Source of the DNA: CAYVBN01 sp964538565
GTDB taxonomy: Bacteria > Pseudomonadota > Alphaproteobacteria > Rhizobiales > Xanthobacteraceae
Assembly (NCBI GenBank): GCA_964538565.1
Contig: CAZIGW010000199.1
Location: 5,740 to 69,739, forward strand
Direction: 5' to 3'
DNA length: 64,000 bases
This document shows, one piece after another, positions 24,406 through 33,322 of this stretch; position 1 is the first letter of the stretch; each line of letters starts with the position of its first letter. A program made the position numbers and the translations under genes. The notes beneath the pieces were generated by a model. It was given only the letters and a program-made list of their open reading frames with translations. It ran no database searches and was not told the origin of the DNA.

Positions 24406-25755
24406 TCAGCCCAGTTCGCCCACGACGCGAACCACGGCGCGGGTGAGCACAGCAAGCTCGTCCACCGGAATGGTGAACGCCGGCGTCAGATAGACGATCG
24501 ATCCGAACGGGCGCACGAACACGCCCTCGGCGACGAAGCGGCGGCGCAAAGCGTCGACATTTTCGATGCGGTTGAGTTCGACCACGCCGATCGCCCCCAA
24601 GACCCGCACATCCTTGACGTGCGGCATCGAGCGGCACGGGGCAAGTCCTTGCCTCAGCGTCTCCGAGACGGCCCTCACCTGGTCGAGACGCGGCTCGCGC
24701 GCGAACAGATCGAGCGACGCGTTGGCGGCCGCGCAGGCGAGCGCGTTCGCCATGTAGGTCGGTCCGTGCATCAGGGCGCGCGTCGGATCGTCCGACCAGA
24801 AAGCGTCAAAGACGCGGCGGCGCGCGATCGTGGCGGCGAGCGGCAGCGTGCCTCCGGTCAGCGCCTTGGAGAGCGTGATGATGTCGGGCGTGACGCCGGC
24901 GGCTTCGCACGCGAACATCGCGCCGGTGCGTCCGAACCCGGTGAAGATCTCGTCGAAGACGAGCAGGAGATCGTAGCGGTCGGCGGCCGCGCGCAGGCGC
25001 CGCAGCACCGCGGCATCGTGCATCAGCATGCCGCCCGCACCCTGCACCAGCGGTTCGACGATGACGCCGGCGATTTCGTCCGCGTGGCGTTCGAGGGCTT
25101 GCTCAAAGGCGGCCGTCGTACGCTCGTCGCGCGGCAGGTCTACGATGACGTGCTCGGGCAGGTAACCGCGAAACAGGCGGTGCATGCCCCCTTCCGGATC
25201 ACACACCGCCATCGCCCCGGCGGTGTCGCCGTGATAGCCGCCCGTGAAGGCGAGAAAGCGCGTGCGGCCGCGCACGCCGCGGTTGATCCAGTATTGCACC
25301 GCCATCTTCATGGCGACCTCGACCGACACCGAGCCGGAATCGGAGAAGAACACGTGATCGAGGTCGCCGGGCAGCAGGGCGGCGAGCCGGCGCGCGAGCA
25401 CCGCCGCCTGCTCGTGCATCAGCCCGCCGAACATGACGTGCGGCATCGTCCCGAGCTGGGCGGCAACCGCCGCGCGGATGTGCGGATGATTGTAGCCGTG
25501 GCAGGCAGTCCACCACGACGCAATGCCGTCGATGAGCTCGCGCCCGTCGGCGAGCACGATGCGGCTGCCGCGCGTGGTGGCGACGGCGAGCGGCGGCGAG
25601 GCGGTCTTCATCTGCGCGTACGGGAACCACAGGTGGGGCAGCCCCTGAGCGGACCAGGCGGGCCCGTCCCCTGCCCTGTGGCCGGGGCCTGACGGCGGTG
25701 TTGAAACCTGCACCATTGCGGCCGCACTTTCCTCTGTCGCCGCGGCATTTAGCAT
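24406..25755 (-). CDS. bioA: Adenosylmethionine-8-amino-7-oxononanoate aminotransferase (BioA)
   Basis: 449 residues from ATG 25755; an ATG at 25716 (436 residues) fits better with the usual BioA N-terminus, and neither has a clear ribosome-binding site. BioA hallmarks are HLWFPYAQM near the start, DGIASWWTACHGYNHP, the PLP-pocket GGYHGDTAGAM, the Asp in LLLVFDEIFTGFGRTG, and the PLP-lysine motif TLSKALTGGTLPLA. It transfers the amino group from S-adenosylmethionine to 7-keto-8-aminopelargonate in biotin synthesis. It is divergent from bioF-bioD, which start 60 bp away, so the three share a control region. I saw no TTATAGATAA-like BioR operator in that gap. Confidence 0.93.
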   Translation of the reverse strand: MLNAAATEESAAAMVQVSTPPSGPGHRAGDGPAWSAQGLPHLWFPYAQMKTASPPLAVATTRGSRIVLADGRELIDGIASWWTACHGYNHPHIRAAVAAQLGTMPHVMFGGLMHEQAAVLARRLAALLPGDLDHVFFSDSGSVSVEVAMKMAVQYWINRGVRGRTRFLAFTGGYHGDTAGAMAVCDPEGGMHRLFRGYLPEHVIVDLPRDERTTAAFEQALERHADEIAGVIVEPLVQGAGGMLMHDAAVLRRLRAAADRYDLLLVFDEIFTGFGRTGAMFACEAAGVTPDIITLSKALTGGTLPLAATIARRRVFDAFWSDDPTRALMHGPTYMANALACAAANASLDLFAREPRLDQVRAVSETLRQGLAPCRSMPHVKDVRVLGAIGVVELNRIENVDALRRRFVAEGVFVRPFGSIVYLTPAFTIPVDELAVLTRAVVRVVGELG

Positions 25756-25815
25756 TGGAACGCGCTCGCGGTCACGCTACACCGTCGCCCCAAACGAGGA
25801 GCCGTTCGCCGGCCG

Positions 25816-26970
25816 ATGCAATCGCTCGAGACCTTCGCCCGCGAGAAGCTCGCCGCCCTGGAGCGCGCGAGCCTGCGCCGCGCCCTGACCGAAACCGCGC
25901 CGGCCGAGGGCGCCTGGGTCGAGCGCAACGGCCGCCGGTTGCTGTCTTTCTCTTCCAACGACTACCTCAACCTCAGCCAGCATCCGGCGGTGAAGGCCGC
26001 GGCCGCCGCCGCGCTCGACCGCTACGGCGCCGGGGCCGGCGCCTCCCGGCTCGTGACCGGCAACCATCCGCTCTACGCCGAGCTCGAAGCCCGGCTGGCG
26101 GCCCTCAAGGGCACCGACGCGGCCTGCGTGTTCGGCTCGGGCTACCTCGCCAATACCGGGATCGTGCCGGCCCTCGCCGGGGCGGACGATCTCGTCCTGA
26201 TCGACGAGCTCGCGCATGCCTGCCTGTGGGCCGGCGCGCGCCTGAGCCGCGCGAACGTCCTGTCCTTTCGCCACAACGACGTCGCGCACGCGCGCGCGCT
26301 GCTCGAGGAGCACCGTCCGAAGCACCGGCACGCGCTGCTCCTCACCGACGGCGTGTTCTCGATGGACGGCGATCTCGCGCCGCTGCCGCAGCTTTCGGCC
26401 CTCGCAGACAGGCATGACACGTGGCTGCTCGCGGACGACGCGCACGGCATCGGCGTCGTCGGCGGCGGGCGCGGCTCGAGCCATGCCTTCCCGCAGCCCG
26501 CCCGCGTGCCGTTGCAGATGGGCACCCTGTCGAAGGCGATTGGTGCCTATGGCGGCTACCTCTGCGCCTCGCAGGCCGTGATCGACCTGATGAAGAGCCG
26601 CGCGCGCACGCTGATCTATTCGACCGGGCTGCCGCCCGCCACCGTCGCCGCGGCGATCGCCGCGCTCAACATCATCACGGCCGATCCGGACTACGCGGCC
26701 AAGCCGCTCGCCAAGGCCAAGGCGTTCACGCGCCGCGCCAACCTCCCCGAAGCCCAGAGCCCGATCGTGCCGATCGTGATCGGCGAAAGCGAGGCGGCGC
26801 TTGCCGCCTCGCGGCTCCTGGAAACGGAAGGCTTCCTGGTGGTGGCGATCCGCCCGCCCACCGTGCCGGCCGGGACCGCACGGCTGCGGCTCGCCTTCAC
26901 GGCCGAGCACCCGGACGATGAGATCGAGCGCCTCGCCCGGGTGATCGCGACGCGCGTTCTGGCACGTTGA
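25816..26970 (+). CDS. bioF: 8-amino-7-oxononanoate synthase (BioF)
   Basis: 384 residues, typical of BioF. It is a PLP-dependent alpha-oxoamine synthase: the Gly-rich GAGAGASRLVTGNH segment, the HGIGVVGGGRG segment following LLADDAHG, and the PLP-lysine in GTLSKAIGAYGGYL are all present. BioF condenses pimeloyl-ACP or pimeloyl-CoA with alanine to give 7-keto-8-aminopelargonate. The N-terminus (LETFAREKLAALERASLRR) matches BioF rather than glycine C-acetyltransferase, and the biotin neighbours confirm it. bioD begins 3 nt after the stop codon. BioF, BioD and BioA are here; BioB and the pimeloyl-synthesis genes are not in the window. Confidence 0.94.
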   Translation: MQSLETFAREKLAALERASLRRALTETAPAEGAWVERNGRRLLSFSSNDYLNLSQHPAVKAAAAAALDRYGAGAGASRLVTGNHPLYAELEARLAALKGTDAACVFGSGYLANTGIVPALAGADDLVLIDELAHACLWAGARLSRANVLSFRHNDVAHARALLEEHRPKHRHALLLTDGVFSMDGDLAPLPQLSALADRHDTWLLADDAHGIGVVGGGRGSSHAFPQPARVPLQMGTLSKAIGAYGGYLCASQAVIDLMKSRARTLIYSTGLPPATVAAAIAALNIITADPDYAAKPLAKAKAFTRRANLPEAQSPIVPIVIGESEAALAASRLLETEGFLVVAIRPPTVPAGTARLRLAFTAEHPDDEIERLARVIATRVLAR

Positions 26971-26973
26971 TCG

Positions 26974-27651
26974 ATGGGGGCCGTCTTCATCACCGCTACC
27001 GGCACCGACGTCGGCAAGACGTTCGTCGCCTGCGGACTGATCCGCGCCCTGCGCCGCTCCGGCCGTGCCGTCGACGCGCTCAAGCCGGTCGTCTCCGGCT
27101 ACGATCCCGCCCGCGCGCAGGACAGCGACCCCGGCCGCCTCCTTGCCGCCCTCGGCCGTCCGGTGACCGATGCCGAGGTCGCCCGGCTATCGCCCTGGCG
27201 GTTCGCCGCGCCGCTGTCGCCCGATCTTGCGGCGCGGCGCGAAGACCGCACCATCAATGTCGCGGCCGTGAGCGAATTCTGCCGCCGCGCAATTGCCGCC
27301 GGCGGCGGCACGCTCCTCATCGAGGGCGTCGGCGGCGTCATGGTCCCGCTCGACGCGCGCCACACCGTTCTGGACTGGATGGCCGATTTGTCGCTGCCCG
27401 TCATCGTCGTGGCAGGCAGCTATCTCGGTACGATCAGCCACACCTTGAGCGCGCTCGACGTCATCGAGCGCCGCGGCCTGAAGGTTCTCGCGCTCGTGGT
27501 CAGCAAGACGGCGGGCGCGACGGTCACGCTTGAAGACACCGTCGCAAGCCTCGGGCAGTTCACCGGACCGGCAGAGATCGTCCCGCTGCCGCGGCTCGCC
27601 GCCGGCTCGCATGATCACCCGGCGTTCGCGCGCCTCGCGCAGCGATTGTGA
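26974..27651 (+). CDS. bioD: Dethiobiotin synthetase (BioD)
   Basis: 225 residues. The P-loop GTDVGKT is at residues 9-15 of the N-terminus (FITATGTDVGKTFVACGLI). ALKPVVSGYD and the IEGVGGVMVPLDARHTVLDW segment carry the other ATP and substrate contacts of the BioD family. BioD closes the ureido ring of dethiobiotin with CO2 and ATP. It starts 3 nt after bioF and is presumably co-translated. The gene ends before a copy of the dispersed repeat described at 27779. In alphaproteobacteria bioB often lies at the head of this operon, but upstream here is the divergent bioA, so bioB must be elsewhere. Confidence 0.94.
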   Translation: MGAVFITATGTDVGKTFVACGLIRALRRSGRAVDALKPVVSGYDPARAQDSDPGRLLAALGRPVTDAEVARLSPWRFAAPLSPDLAARREDRTINVAAVSEFCRRAIAAGGGTLLIEGVGGVMVPLDARHTVLDWMADLSLPVIVVAGSYLGTISHTLSALDVIERRGLKVLALVVSKTAGATVTLEDTVASLGQFTGPAEIVPLPRLAAGSHDHPAFARLAQRL

Positions 27652-27778
27652 GTTCCGGCGCGGTAGGCGAGCAGACGCCTGCGGCTCGTGCGGCGGCCTG
27701 CGGCGTCCGCCCGCTCTCGATCTGTCGCGCAATTCGCTCTCGACCACGCGGCGTCAGGCGGGCATTCTTATGCACGTT

Positions 27779-27885
27779 CATCCGATCCTCCGAGAAAAGC
27801 GTGAAGCTTCAGAAACTTCAGCTTCCCCGGTCCGGACCGGATGGACAACCTATTGAAAGCTCACATCTGGCTCGCCGCCAGGTGC
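27779..27885. repeat. Dispersed intergenic repeat, copy A
   Basis: About 100 bp similar to copy B at 46524-46620 in the same orientation. Shared blocks include CGATCCTCC, GCTTCAG, TTCCC(C)GGTC-GGACCG-ATGGAC and CATCTGGC, with roughly 70 percent identity by eye and one small indel. Copy A overlaps the last codons of the TerC gene, whose stop lies within it. This looks like a mobile or retro-type intergenic repeat (REP/RIME-like) rather than a gene remnant. Confidence 0.55.
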
Positions 27886-28496
27886 GAGGCGACCTCGTGC
27901 GCGCCGCGCCAGATCATGTCGACCGCGACATAGAGCACGATCAGAAGTCCGATCCAGGTGATCCAGGGATAGCGCGACAGCATGCGCGCGATGGCGTCGG
28001 CGACGAGCGCCATCAGAATCACCGCGACGCCGAGCCCGATCACCAGCACCAGCAGGTCGCCTTTGGCAGCGCCGGCGACCGCCAGCGCATTGTCGAGCGA
28101 CATCGAGACGTCGGCGACGATGATCTGGGTGAGCGCGCGCCGGAAGTTCATGCTCTGGATCGATGCGTCGAGGTCGGCTTTCGCGGCCGGATTGGCCCCG
28201 CCGTGCCGCACCTCGCGATACATCTTCCAGCTCACCCACAGGAGCAGGATGCCGCCGGCGAGCGTCAGTCCCACGATGGCGAGCAGCTCGGTGGCGACGA
28301 CGGCGAACAGGATGCGCAGCGCCACCGCGCCGACGATGCCCCATAGGATGACCTTCCGGCGCATCTCCGCCTTGACGCGCGAGGCCGCGATCCCGACCAC
28401 GATCGCATTGTCGCCGGCGAGAATGACGTCGATCGCGATGACCTGCGCGAGTGCGACGAGCTGGGGGTAATACGAGTTCATCGGATCCGATTGCAA
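27861..28496 (-). CDS. TerC-family integral membrane protein (YjbE-like)
   Basis: 211 residues with about seven membrane helices. TerC signatures include the two acidic motifs DVILAGDNAIVVG (residues 23-35) and VADVSMSLDNALAVAG (about residue 130), where conserved Asp/Asn sit in membrane helices. The family is linked to tellurite resistance and to manganese or other metal efflux or metalation of secreted proteins. The start could be ATG 28496 or ATG 28481 (MNSYYPQ); neither has a strong ribosome-binding site. The C-terminus is embedded in the dispersed repeat, so its last few residues may derive from it. Monocistronic, convergent with bioD. Confidence 0.88.
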   Translation of the reverse strand: MQSDPMNSYYPQLVALAQVIAIDVILAGDNAIVVGIAASRVKAEMRRKVILWGIVGAVALRILFAVVATELLAIVGLTLAGGILLLWVSWKMYREVRHGGANPAAKADLDASIQSMNFRRALTQIIVADVSMSLDNALAVAGAAKGDLLVLVIGLGVAVILMALVADAIARMLSRYPWITWIGLLIVLYVAVDMIWRGAHEVASHLAASQM

Positions 28497-28698
28497 AGAC
28501 TGCGTGGCAAGTGGCGACTTTCAAACGGCCGCGCAATATGCCCGGTTCGGGCGCGCCGGCAATGCGGCGCGGTCGACGACGCGGCGCTCGGCCGCAGCAC
28601 GCAATACCGTCGGGGCCCGGCGACGGCATTTTCCATTTGAATTCGAATGTGATGGCGTAGCGCGCGCACCCGTCGCGCGCTGACGCGTTGTCAGGGTG

Positions 28699-30768
28699 AT
28701 GAAGTTTCAACCGGCACGGCGCGGCGCCCGTTTTGGCATCCCCGGCGCACCCACAGGGTGGAGCTGGCGCAAGTCTCGCCTCGTGGCGGCGGACGCGATC
28801 GAGGCCGTGTTCGGCCCCGATCCGGGACTGCTGCGGTTGCGCACGGCCGCGCGGACGGTGATCTCCGCGGCGATCACGCTGGCGATCCTGCTGCTGTTGC
28901 TGGGCGATCGGGGGACGTCGGCCGCCGCGCCGGTCGCACTCGGGTTCATGGTCAGCAATTTCGCCAACATGACGGTTCGCGATACGGGTCCGCCCCAGCA
29001 GGCCGCCACACTGGCCCTGCTTGCGGTTCCGGCGCTCGCGTGCGTGGTTCTGGCCACCGTTCTCGCGCCCATCCCATGGGCGGCCGATCTCGTCTTCATT
29101 GTGGTCGTCACCGGCGCCGCGCTTGCCCGCATGGCGGGCCCGCGCGGAAACGCCATCGGGATGGTCGCGTTCATCAGCTATTTCATCGGCGACGTCACCC
29201 GTCCGCCGCTTGCCGACCTGCCGCAACTCGCCTTCGCGGTCGTCCTCGCCACCGCGGCGGCGGCGGCCGCGCGGTTCGTGCTGTTGCCGGACCGTCCGGG
29301 CGCGGCGCTCCATCGGGCGAAACGCCACATCGACCGCCGCATCGGGCGCATTCTTGCCGAGGTCGACGAGATCCTGGCGACGGAAGCCAGGGACGAGACC
29401 CCGAGCGAGGAGCAGTCGCGCCGGCATCGGATGCACCGCGAACTCGGCCGGCTCAACGACGCGTTCCTGATCGCGCAGGATCAGATCCAGTCGCTCGAGG
29501 ACTGGGATATGGCGCAGGCGACGTGGTCGGCATTTTTCGCAGTCGAGCTCACCGCAGAGCGTCTCATCCGCATGGCGGCTCGCGAACGCCGCTCGCCCGA
29601 CGTCGACGCCGTGCGCGCCCGCCTGGCCCAGCTTCAGCAAGGCCTCCTTGTCGGCCTCGTTCCCCCGCCACCGGGGTTCTCCCGCGCGCCGGCGCAGCTT
29701 GCGGCGACCCTCGACGAACTGCAGGAGGCGCTCGCGCGGCTGGCGCGGCTCTGGGCGCAGTTTCGCCAGCTCACCGGCCGCCGCTCGCCGCCCCCGGCGA
29801 GCGCCGCGGCAGGGCCGCCAAGCGAACCCGTCTGGCAGAACCGGTTCGTTCGCCAGGCCGCGCAGGCCGGGACGGGCGTTGCACTCGCCATCGCGGTCGG
29901 CACGCTGGTCTCCGGTCAGCGCTGGTACTGGGCGGTCATTGCCGCTTTCATCGTCGGCTCGGGCGTCGGCTCGCGCGGCGAGGCCCTCATCAAGGCGCTG
30001 CAACGCCTCGCCGGCACGCTCGGCGGCATCGTTGCCGGCATCCTGCTCGCCTCGGCGGTCTCGAACCACACGGACGTCGCGCTCGGCCTCGTCCTGGTCT
30101 GCGTGTTCTTCGCCTTCTACGCCTTCCAGGCCGCCTACGGCGTCATGATGTTCTGCATCACGGTAATGCTCGCGCTGCTCTACGGGCTCGTCGGGCAGTT
30201 CCAGCCGGGCCTTCTCGTCCTGCGCCTGGAGGAGACGGCGACGGGCGCGGCGATCGGCGTGCTGGTCACCGCCATGTTTCTGCCGATCCGGGAGTCCGAG
30301 ACGCTGCGGGCGGCGGCGCGCGAGCTCCTGCTCGCCCTCGCCGACACGGTGCAACAGGCGTCCCGGGAAAACGCCGAGGCCGTTGCGCACGCCGGAAGCG
30401 CATTGCGCAGCAAGGTGCAGGCGCTGCGCAACTCGGTCGCGGCCGTGAAGCGCGGCTGGATTCCCCTGCTCCCGCTTCGCTACCGGCGCGTCGTCCGTTC
30501 GGGCATGCGCTGCGCCTATCTGGCGCGCGAGATCGCATATCGGAACGAATTGGACCACGCCCAGGCGATCACCATCGGGCAGAAGATCGAGGCCACGCTC
30601 CGCCGACTGGATCGGCGCGAACCTGCTCCCCAGGGCAAGGAGGGCGGGGAGGACGATCCCCTGTCGTCTCCGCCGAGCGAAAACGAGCTGCTCGACGCGA
30701 TGCTCGCCGCGCTCGACCGCTTCGATCTCAGGCTGCAGCAGGCACTCGACGGCCGGCCGGCCCGATGA
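28699..30768 (+). CDS. FUSC-family (aromatic acid exporter-like) inner membrane protein
   Basis: 689 residues from ATG 28699; GTG 28696 is immediately adjacent and possible. Two blocks of membrane helices (about residues 45-190 and 385-535) are separated by a long helical cytoplasmic region rich in Arg, Glu and Gln, the layout of FUSC/AaeB/YccS-type proteins. The second block has the family feature QRWYWAVIAAFIVGSG and KALQRLAGTLGG. Members are implicated in efflux of aromatic acids or hydrophobic compounds and may work with an HlyD-type partner, which is not present here. C-terminal residues 590-690 are soluble. The gene ends 12 nt before the convergent carbonic anhydrase stop. Confidence 0.85.
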   Translation: MKFQPARRGARFGIPGAPTGWSWRKSRLVAADAIEAVFGPDPGLLRLRTAARTVISAAITLAILLLLLGDRGTSAAAPVALGFMVSNFANMTVRDTGPPQQAATLALLAVPALACVVLATVLAPIPWAADLVFIVVVTGAALARMAGPRGNAIGMVAFISYFIGDVTRPPLADLPQLAFAVVLATAAAAAARFVLLPDRPGAALHRAKRHIDRRIGRILAEVDEILATEARDETPSEEQSRRHRMHRELGRLNDAFLIAQDQIQSLEDWDMAQATWSAFFAVELTAERLIRMAARERRSPDVDAVRARLAQLQQGLLVGLVPPPPGFSRAPAQLAATLDELQEALARLARLWAQFRQLTGRRSPPPASAAAGPPSEPVWQNRFVRQAAQAGTGVALAIAVGTLVSGQRWYWAVIAAFIVGSGVGSRGEALIKALQRLAGTLGGIVAGILLASAVSNHTDVALGLVLVCVFFAFYAFQAAYGVMMFCITVMLALLYGLVGQFQPGLLVLRLEETATGAAIGVLVTAMFLPIRESETLRAAARELLLALADTVQQASRENAEAVAHAGSALRSKVQALRNSVAAVKRGWIPLLPLRYRRVVRSGMRCAYLAREIAYRNELDHAQAITIGQKIEATLRRLDRREPAPQGKEGGEDDPLSSPPSENELLDAMLAALDRFDLRLQQALDGRPAR

Positions 30769-30780
30769 CGGTCGAGCGCG

Positions 30781-31389
30781 TCAGGTGCGAGCGCCGTCGG
30801 CGCGCCCGACCGTGACGTTGAGATCCGAGACGATGCCGTTGCCCAGCGAATAGACCCAGCCGTGCACCCAGAGATCCTGGCCGCGCGCCCAGGCGTCCTG
30901 CACGAACACGTCGGAAACGACGTTCTTCACCTGCTGCATCACGTTGAGCTCGCACAGCCGGTTGAGCCGCGCCTGCTGGTCCTTGATGGCGTCGAGATCC
31001 GCGCGGTGCTGGTGCCACACTTCACGGATCGGATGCAGCCAGTGATCCACCAGTCCGCGTCGTTGAGGATCGACCGCCGCCGCCACGCCGCCGCGGCCAT
31101 AGTGCCCGACCACCAGGATGTGCTTCACCTTCAGCACGTCGACCGCGAACTGCAGCACCGAAAGATAGTTTGCGTCCTGCGGCGGCGCCAGATTTCCGAC
31201 GTTGCGGTGCACGAACAGTTCGCCCGGGTCGAGACCCACGATCTCGTTGGCGGGCACCCGGCTGTCGGAGCATCCGATCCAGAGATATTCCGGCGCCTGC
31301 TGGCGTTCGAGCCGGCGGAAGAAGTCGGAGTCGACTGCGACCTTGCCCTCGGCCCAGGCGCGATTGTTGGCTTTGAGGTGATCGAGCAC
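30781..31389 (-). CDS. can: Beta-carbonic anhydrase homologue with a missing zinc ligand
   Basis: 202 residues, slightly shorter than typical Can proteins (about 220), starting at GTG. The E. coli Can-type pattern is obvious: WIGCSDSRVPANEIVGLDPGELFVHRNVGN, then ILVVGHYG-x-GGV, CELNVMQQV and VHGWVYSLGNG. Zinc ligand Cys40, the catalytic dyad Asp42/Arg44, and His96 are present. The second zinc Cys, expected in GHYGCGG, is Arg99: codon CGC at 31095-31093 (minus strand) where TGC would encode Cys, a single transition. Loss of a zinc ligand should abolish or strongly alter CO2 hydration. The rest of the fold is intact, so this is a recent inactivation, a sequencing error, or an unusual variant. 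It follows the quinone oxidoreductase gene on the same strand. Confidence 0.88.
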   Translation of the reverse strand: MLDHLKANNRAWAEGKVAVDSDFFRRLERQQAPEYLWIGCSDSRVPANEIVGLDPGELFVHRNVGNLAPPQDANYLSVLQFAVDVLKVKHILVVGHYGRGGVAAAVDPQRRGLVDHWLHPIREVWHQHRADLDAIKDQQARLNRLCELNVMQQVKNVVSDVFVQDAWARGQDLWVHGWVYSLGNGIVSDLNVTVGRADGART

Positions 31390-31490
31390 GGAAGGTCAGT
31401 CGTCGTGAACGAACAAGAGATTGCCTTGGTCGATGTCGTGCACCGACCAAGACGCGCAGGTCTGACCCCCCGATCCGTGCGGACCGGAAC

Positions 31491-32468
31491 TCAGGGGATC
31501 AGGATCGACGAACCGGTCGTGGCCCGGCTCTCGAGATCGCGGTGCGACTTCTGCGCGTCCTTGAGCGCGTATGTCTGCTTCACCGGAATCCTCACGCTGC
31601 CGCTGCTCACCACCCGGAACAGATCGGCGGCGGTCCTGAGCAGGTCTTCGCGCTTGGCCGTGTAGGTATTGAGCGTCGGACGGGTCGCGAACAGCGACCC
31701 CTTCTGCTGCAGGATGTTGATGTTGAACGCGTCGATCTGTCCGGACGCGCTGCCGAAGCTCACGAACATGCCGAGCGGTCGGATGCAGTCGAGGGAGGCC
31801 GGGAACGTATCCTTGCCGATGCCGTCGTAGACGACGTCGCACAATTGTCCGCCGGTGATCTCCTTCACGCGCGCGACGAAGTCCTCGGTGCGGTAGAGAA
31901 TGACGTGATCGCAGCCATTGGCCTTGGCGAGGTCGCCCTTTTCCTTCGAGCCGACGGTCCCGATCACGGTCGCGCCCAGGTGCTTGGCCCATTGGCAGAG
32001 GATCAGGCCGACGCCGCCGGCGGCCGCGTGAACCAGAAGCCGCGTTCCCTTCTCGACCTTGAACGTGCGGTTGAGCAGATATTGCACCGTCATGCCCTTC
32101 AACATCATGCCGGCGGCCTGCTCGTAGCTGATGTCGTCGGGCAGCTTCACTGCGCGCTCGGCCGGCAGCAGACGTTCGGCCGCGTAGCCGCCGAGCGCGG
32201 TCACGTAGGCGACGCGGTCCCCGATTTTGAACTCGCTGACGCCCGGCCCGACGGCGACGACCTCGCCCGCGCCCTCGTTTCCGGCGACGAACGGCATGCC
32301 GACCGGCGACGGATACATCCCCATGCGGAAATAGGTGTCGATGAAGTTGACGCCGGCGGCGTGCTGCCTGATGCGGATTTGTCCCTGGCCGGGCGCCGGC
32401 ACCTCGATCTCCTCGAATGTCAGCACCTCGGGACCGCCCACCTTGTGAACGCGCACTGCCGCGACCAT
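31491..32468 (-). CDS. NADPH-quinone oxidoreductase, zinc-free MDR superfamily (QorA-like)
   Basis: 325 residues from ATG 32468, which has AAGGAG 7 nt upstream. MDR features include the N-terminal GroES-like domain (GVNFIDTYFRMGMYP, GNEGAGEVVAVGPGV), then a Rossmann segment (LVHAAAGGVGLILCQWAKHLGATVIGTV). The structural and catalytic zinc Cys/His residues of alcohol dehydrogenases are absent, which marks the quinone oxidoreductase branch. These enzymes reduce quinones or enones with NADPH. The gene precedes the carbonic anhydrase on the same strand; a perfect 8 bp inverted repeat (31425-31432 / 31444-31451) lies between them and may attenuate or stabilise the transcript, though no T-run follows it. 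Confidence 0.9.
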   Translation of the reverse strand: MVAAVRVHKVGGPEVLTFEEIEVPAPGQGQIRIRQHAAGVNFIDTYFRMGMYPSPVGMPFVAGNEGAGEVVAVGPGVSEFKIGDRVAYVTALGGYAAERLLPAERAVKLPDDISYEQAAGMMLKGMTVQYLLNRTFKVEKGTRLLVHAAAGGVGLILCQWAKHLGATVIGTVGSKEKGDLAKANGCDHVILYRTEDFVARVKEITGGQLCDVVYDGIGKDTFPASLDCIRPLGMFVSFGSASGQIDAFNINILQQKGSLFATRPTLNTYTAKREDLLRTAADLFRVVSSGSVRIPVKQTYALKDAQKSHRDLESRATTGSSILIP

Positions 32469-32593
32469 CGCATGCTCCTTGAACGTGAGGTGGGGCGCGA
32501 GCGCGCCCGCTCTGATGATGAGGACCGGCGACCCGCCGATCCGCCGGGCGCGATCATAGGGGGCCGCGAACCGGACGCAAGGGCGTGCGGCGC

Positions 32594-33322
32594 TCAGCGC
32601 GCCGGGCGCAGGAACCCGGCCGCGAACACGAAGGCCGCGATGGCGCAGAGGCCGCCCGTCACCACGGGCCCGGGGGAGAGATTGCGCGCGAGCGCGATCA
32701 ACGCCAGCACGGCCCAGGCCGCCAGAAGGACGAGATTGACCGGCCGCAATCGCTTGACCCGGACCGGATGGACGAAACGGAACGGCAGGAACGTGAGGAT
32801 CGCCAGCGCCGCGATCGCGCCGGCGCTGACGGCGGCGGACGGGCGCACGAGCAGGAGATAAAACGCGGCGACGTTCCACAGCACCGGGAAGCCGCGGAAG
32901 TAGTTACCCTCCATCTTCATCTTCTGGTCGGCGAAATAGATGACCCCGGTGACGACGATCACGATGCCGGCGAGCCCCGCGACCGGCGTCGGCATCAGTC
33001 CGCTCGCCGCGACCGCATAGGCGGGAACAAATACGTACGTCACGAAATCGACCACCAGATCGAGCGTCTCGCCCGACCAGCGCGGCAGCAGATCGACGAC
33101 CCGGATGCGGCGGGCGATCGGCCCGTCGACGGCGTCGACGATGAGCGCGAGCCCGAGCCATAGAAACATCAGCGGCCAGGTCTTCTCGACGGCCGCCAGC
33201 AGGGCAAGGAAGGCGAGCGCCGCGCCCGAGGCGGTGAGCACGTGCACCGCGAAGGCACATGCCTTGATGCCGCCGTGCCCGAGGATGCTCCCGGCGTGCT
33301 TGGTGGCGAGTTCGTCCGACAT
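32594..33322 (-). CDS. pcs: Phosphatidylcholine synthase (Pcs)
   Basis: 242 residues from ATG 33322, with AGGAGG 8 nt upstream. Eight or so membrane helices. The CDP-alcohol phosphotransferase motif is the Pcs variant: DAVDGPIARR, then SGETLDLVVDF, giving DG-x2-AR followed by G-x3-D-x3-D with the longer spacing known for Pcs. A conserved LPRWSGE segment separates the two. Pcs condenses choline with CDP-diacylglycerol to make phosphatidylcholine, a hallmark of Rhizobiales membranes. Its start overlaps the DUF1326 stop by one base (TGATG), so it is co-translated with the DUF1326/DUF2182 pair. That linkage to lipid synthesis is striking and its meaning unknown. Confidence 0.9.
   Translation of the reverse strand: MSDELATKHAGSILGHGGIKACAFAVHVLTASGAALAFLALLAAVEKTWPLMFLWLGLALIVDAVDGPIARRIRVVDLLPRWSGETLDLVVDFVTYVFVPAYAVAASGLMPTPVAGLAGIVIVVTGVIYFADQKMKMEGNYFRGFPVLWNVAAFYLLLVRPSAAVSAGAIAALAILTFLPFRFVHPVRVKRLRPVNLVLLAAWAVLALIALARNLSPGPVVTGGLCAIAAFVFAAGFLRPAR

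Noticed and set aside
25756..25815. Possible BioR operator between bioA and bioF
   Set aside because: No TTATAGATAA-like palindrome is present in the gap.
27850..30558. 902-codon minus-strand frame opposite FUSC and TerC
   Set aside because: Antisense shadow of the FUSC gene with no recognisable domain.
31419..31433. A 15-mer (GATTGCCTTGGTCGA) shared with 61212-61226, both next to hairpins
   Set aside because: About one or two 15-base matches are expected by chance in 64 kb, and flanks do not match.
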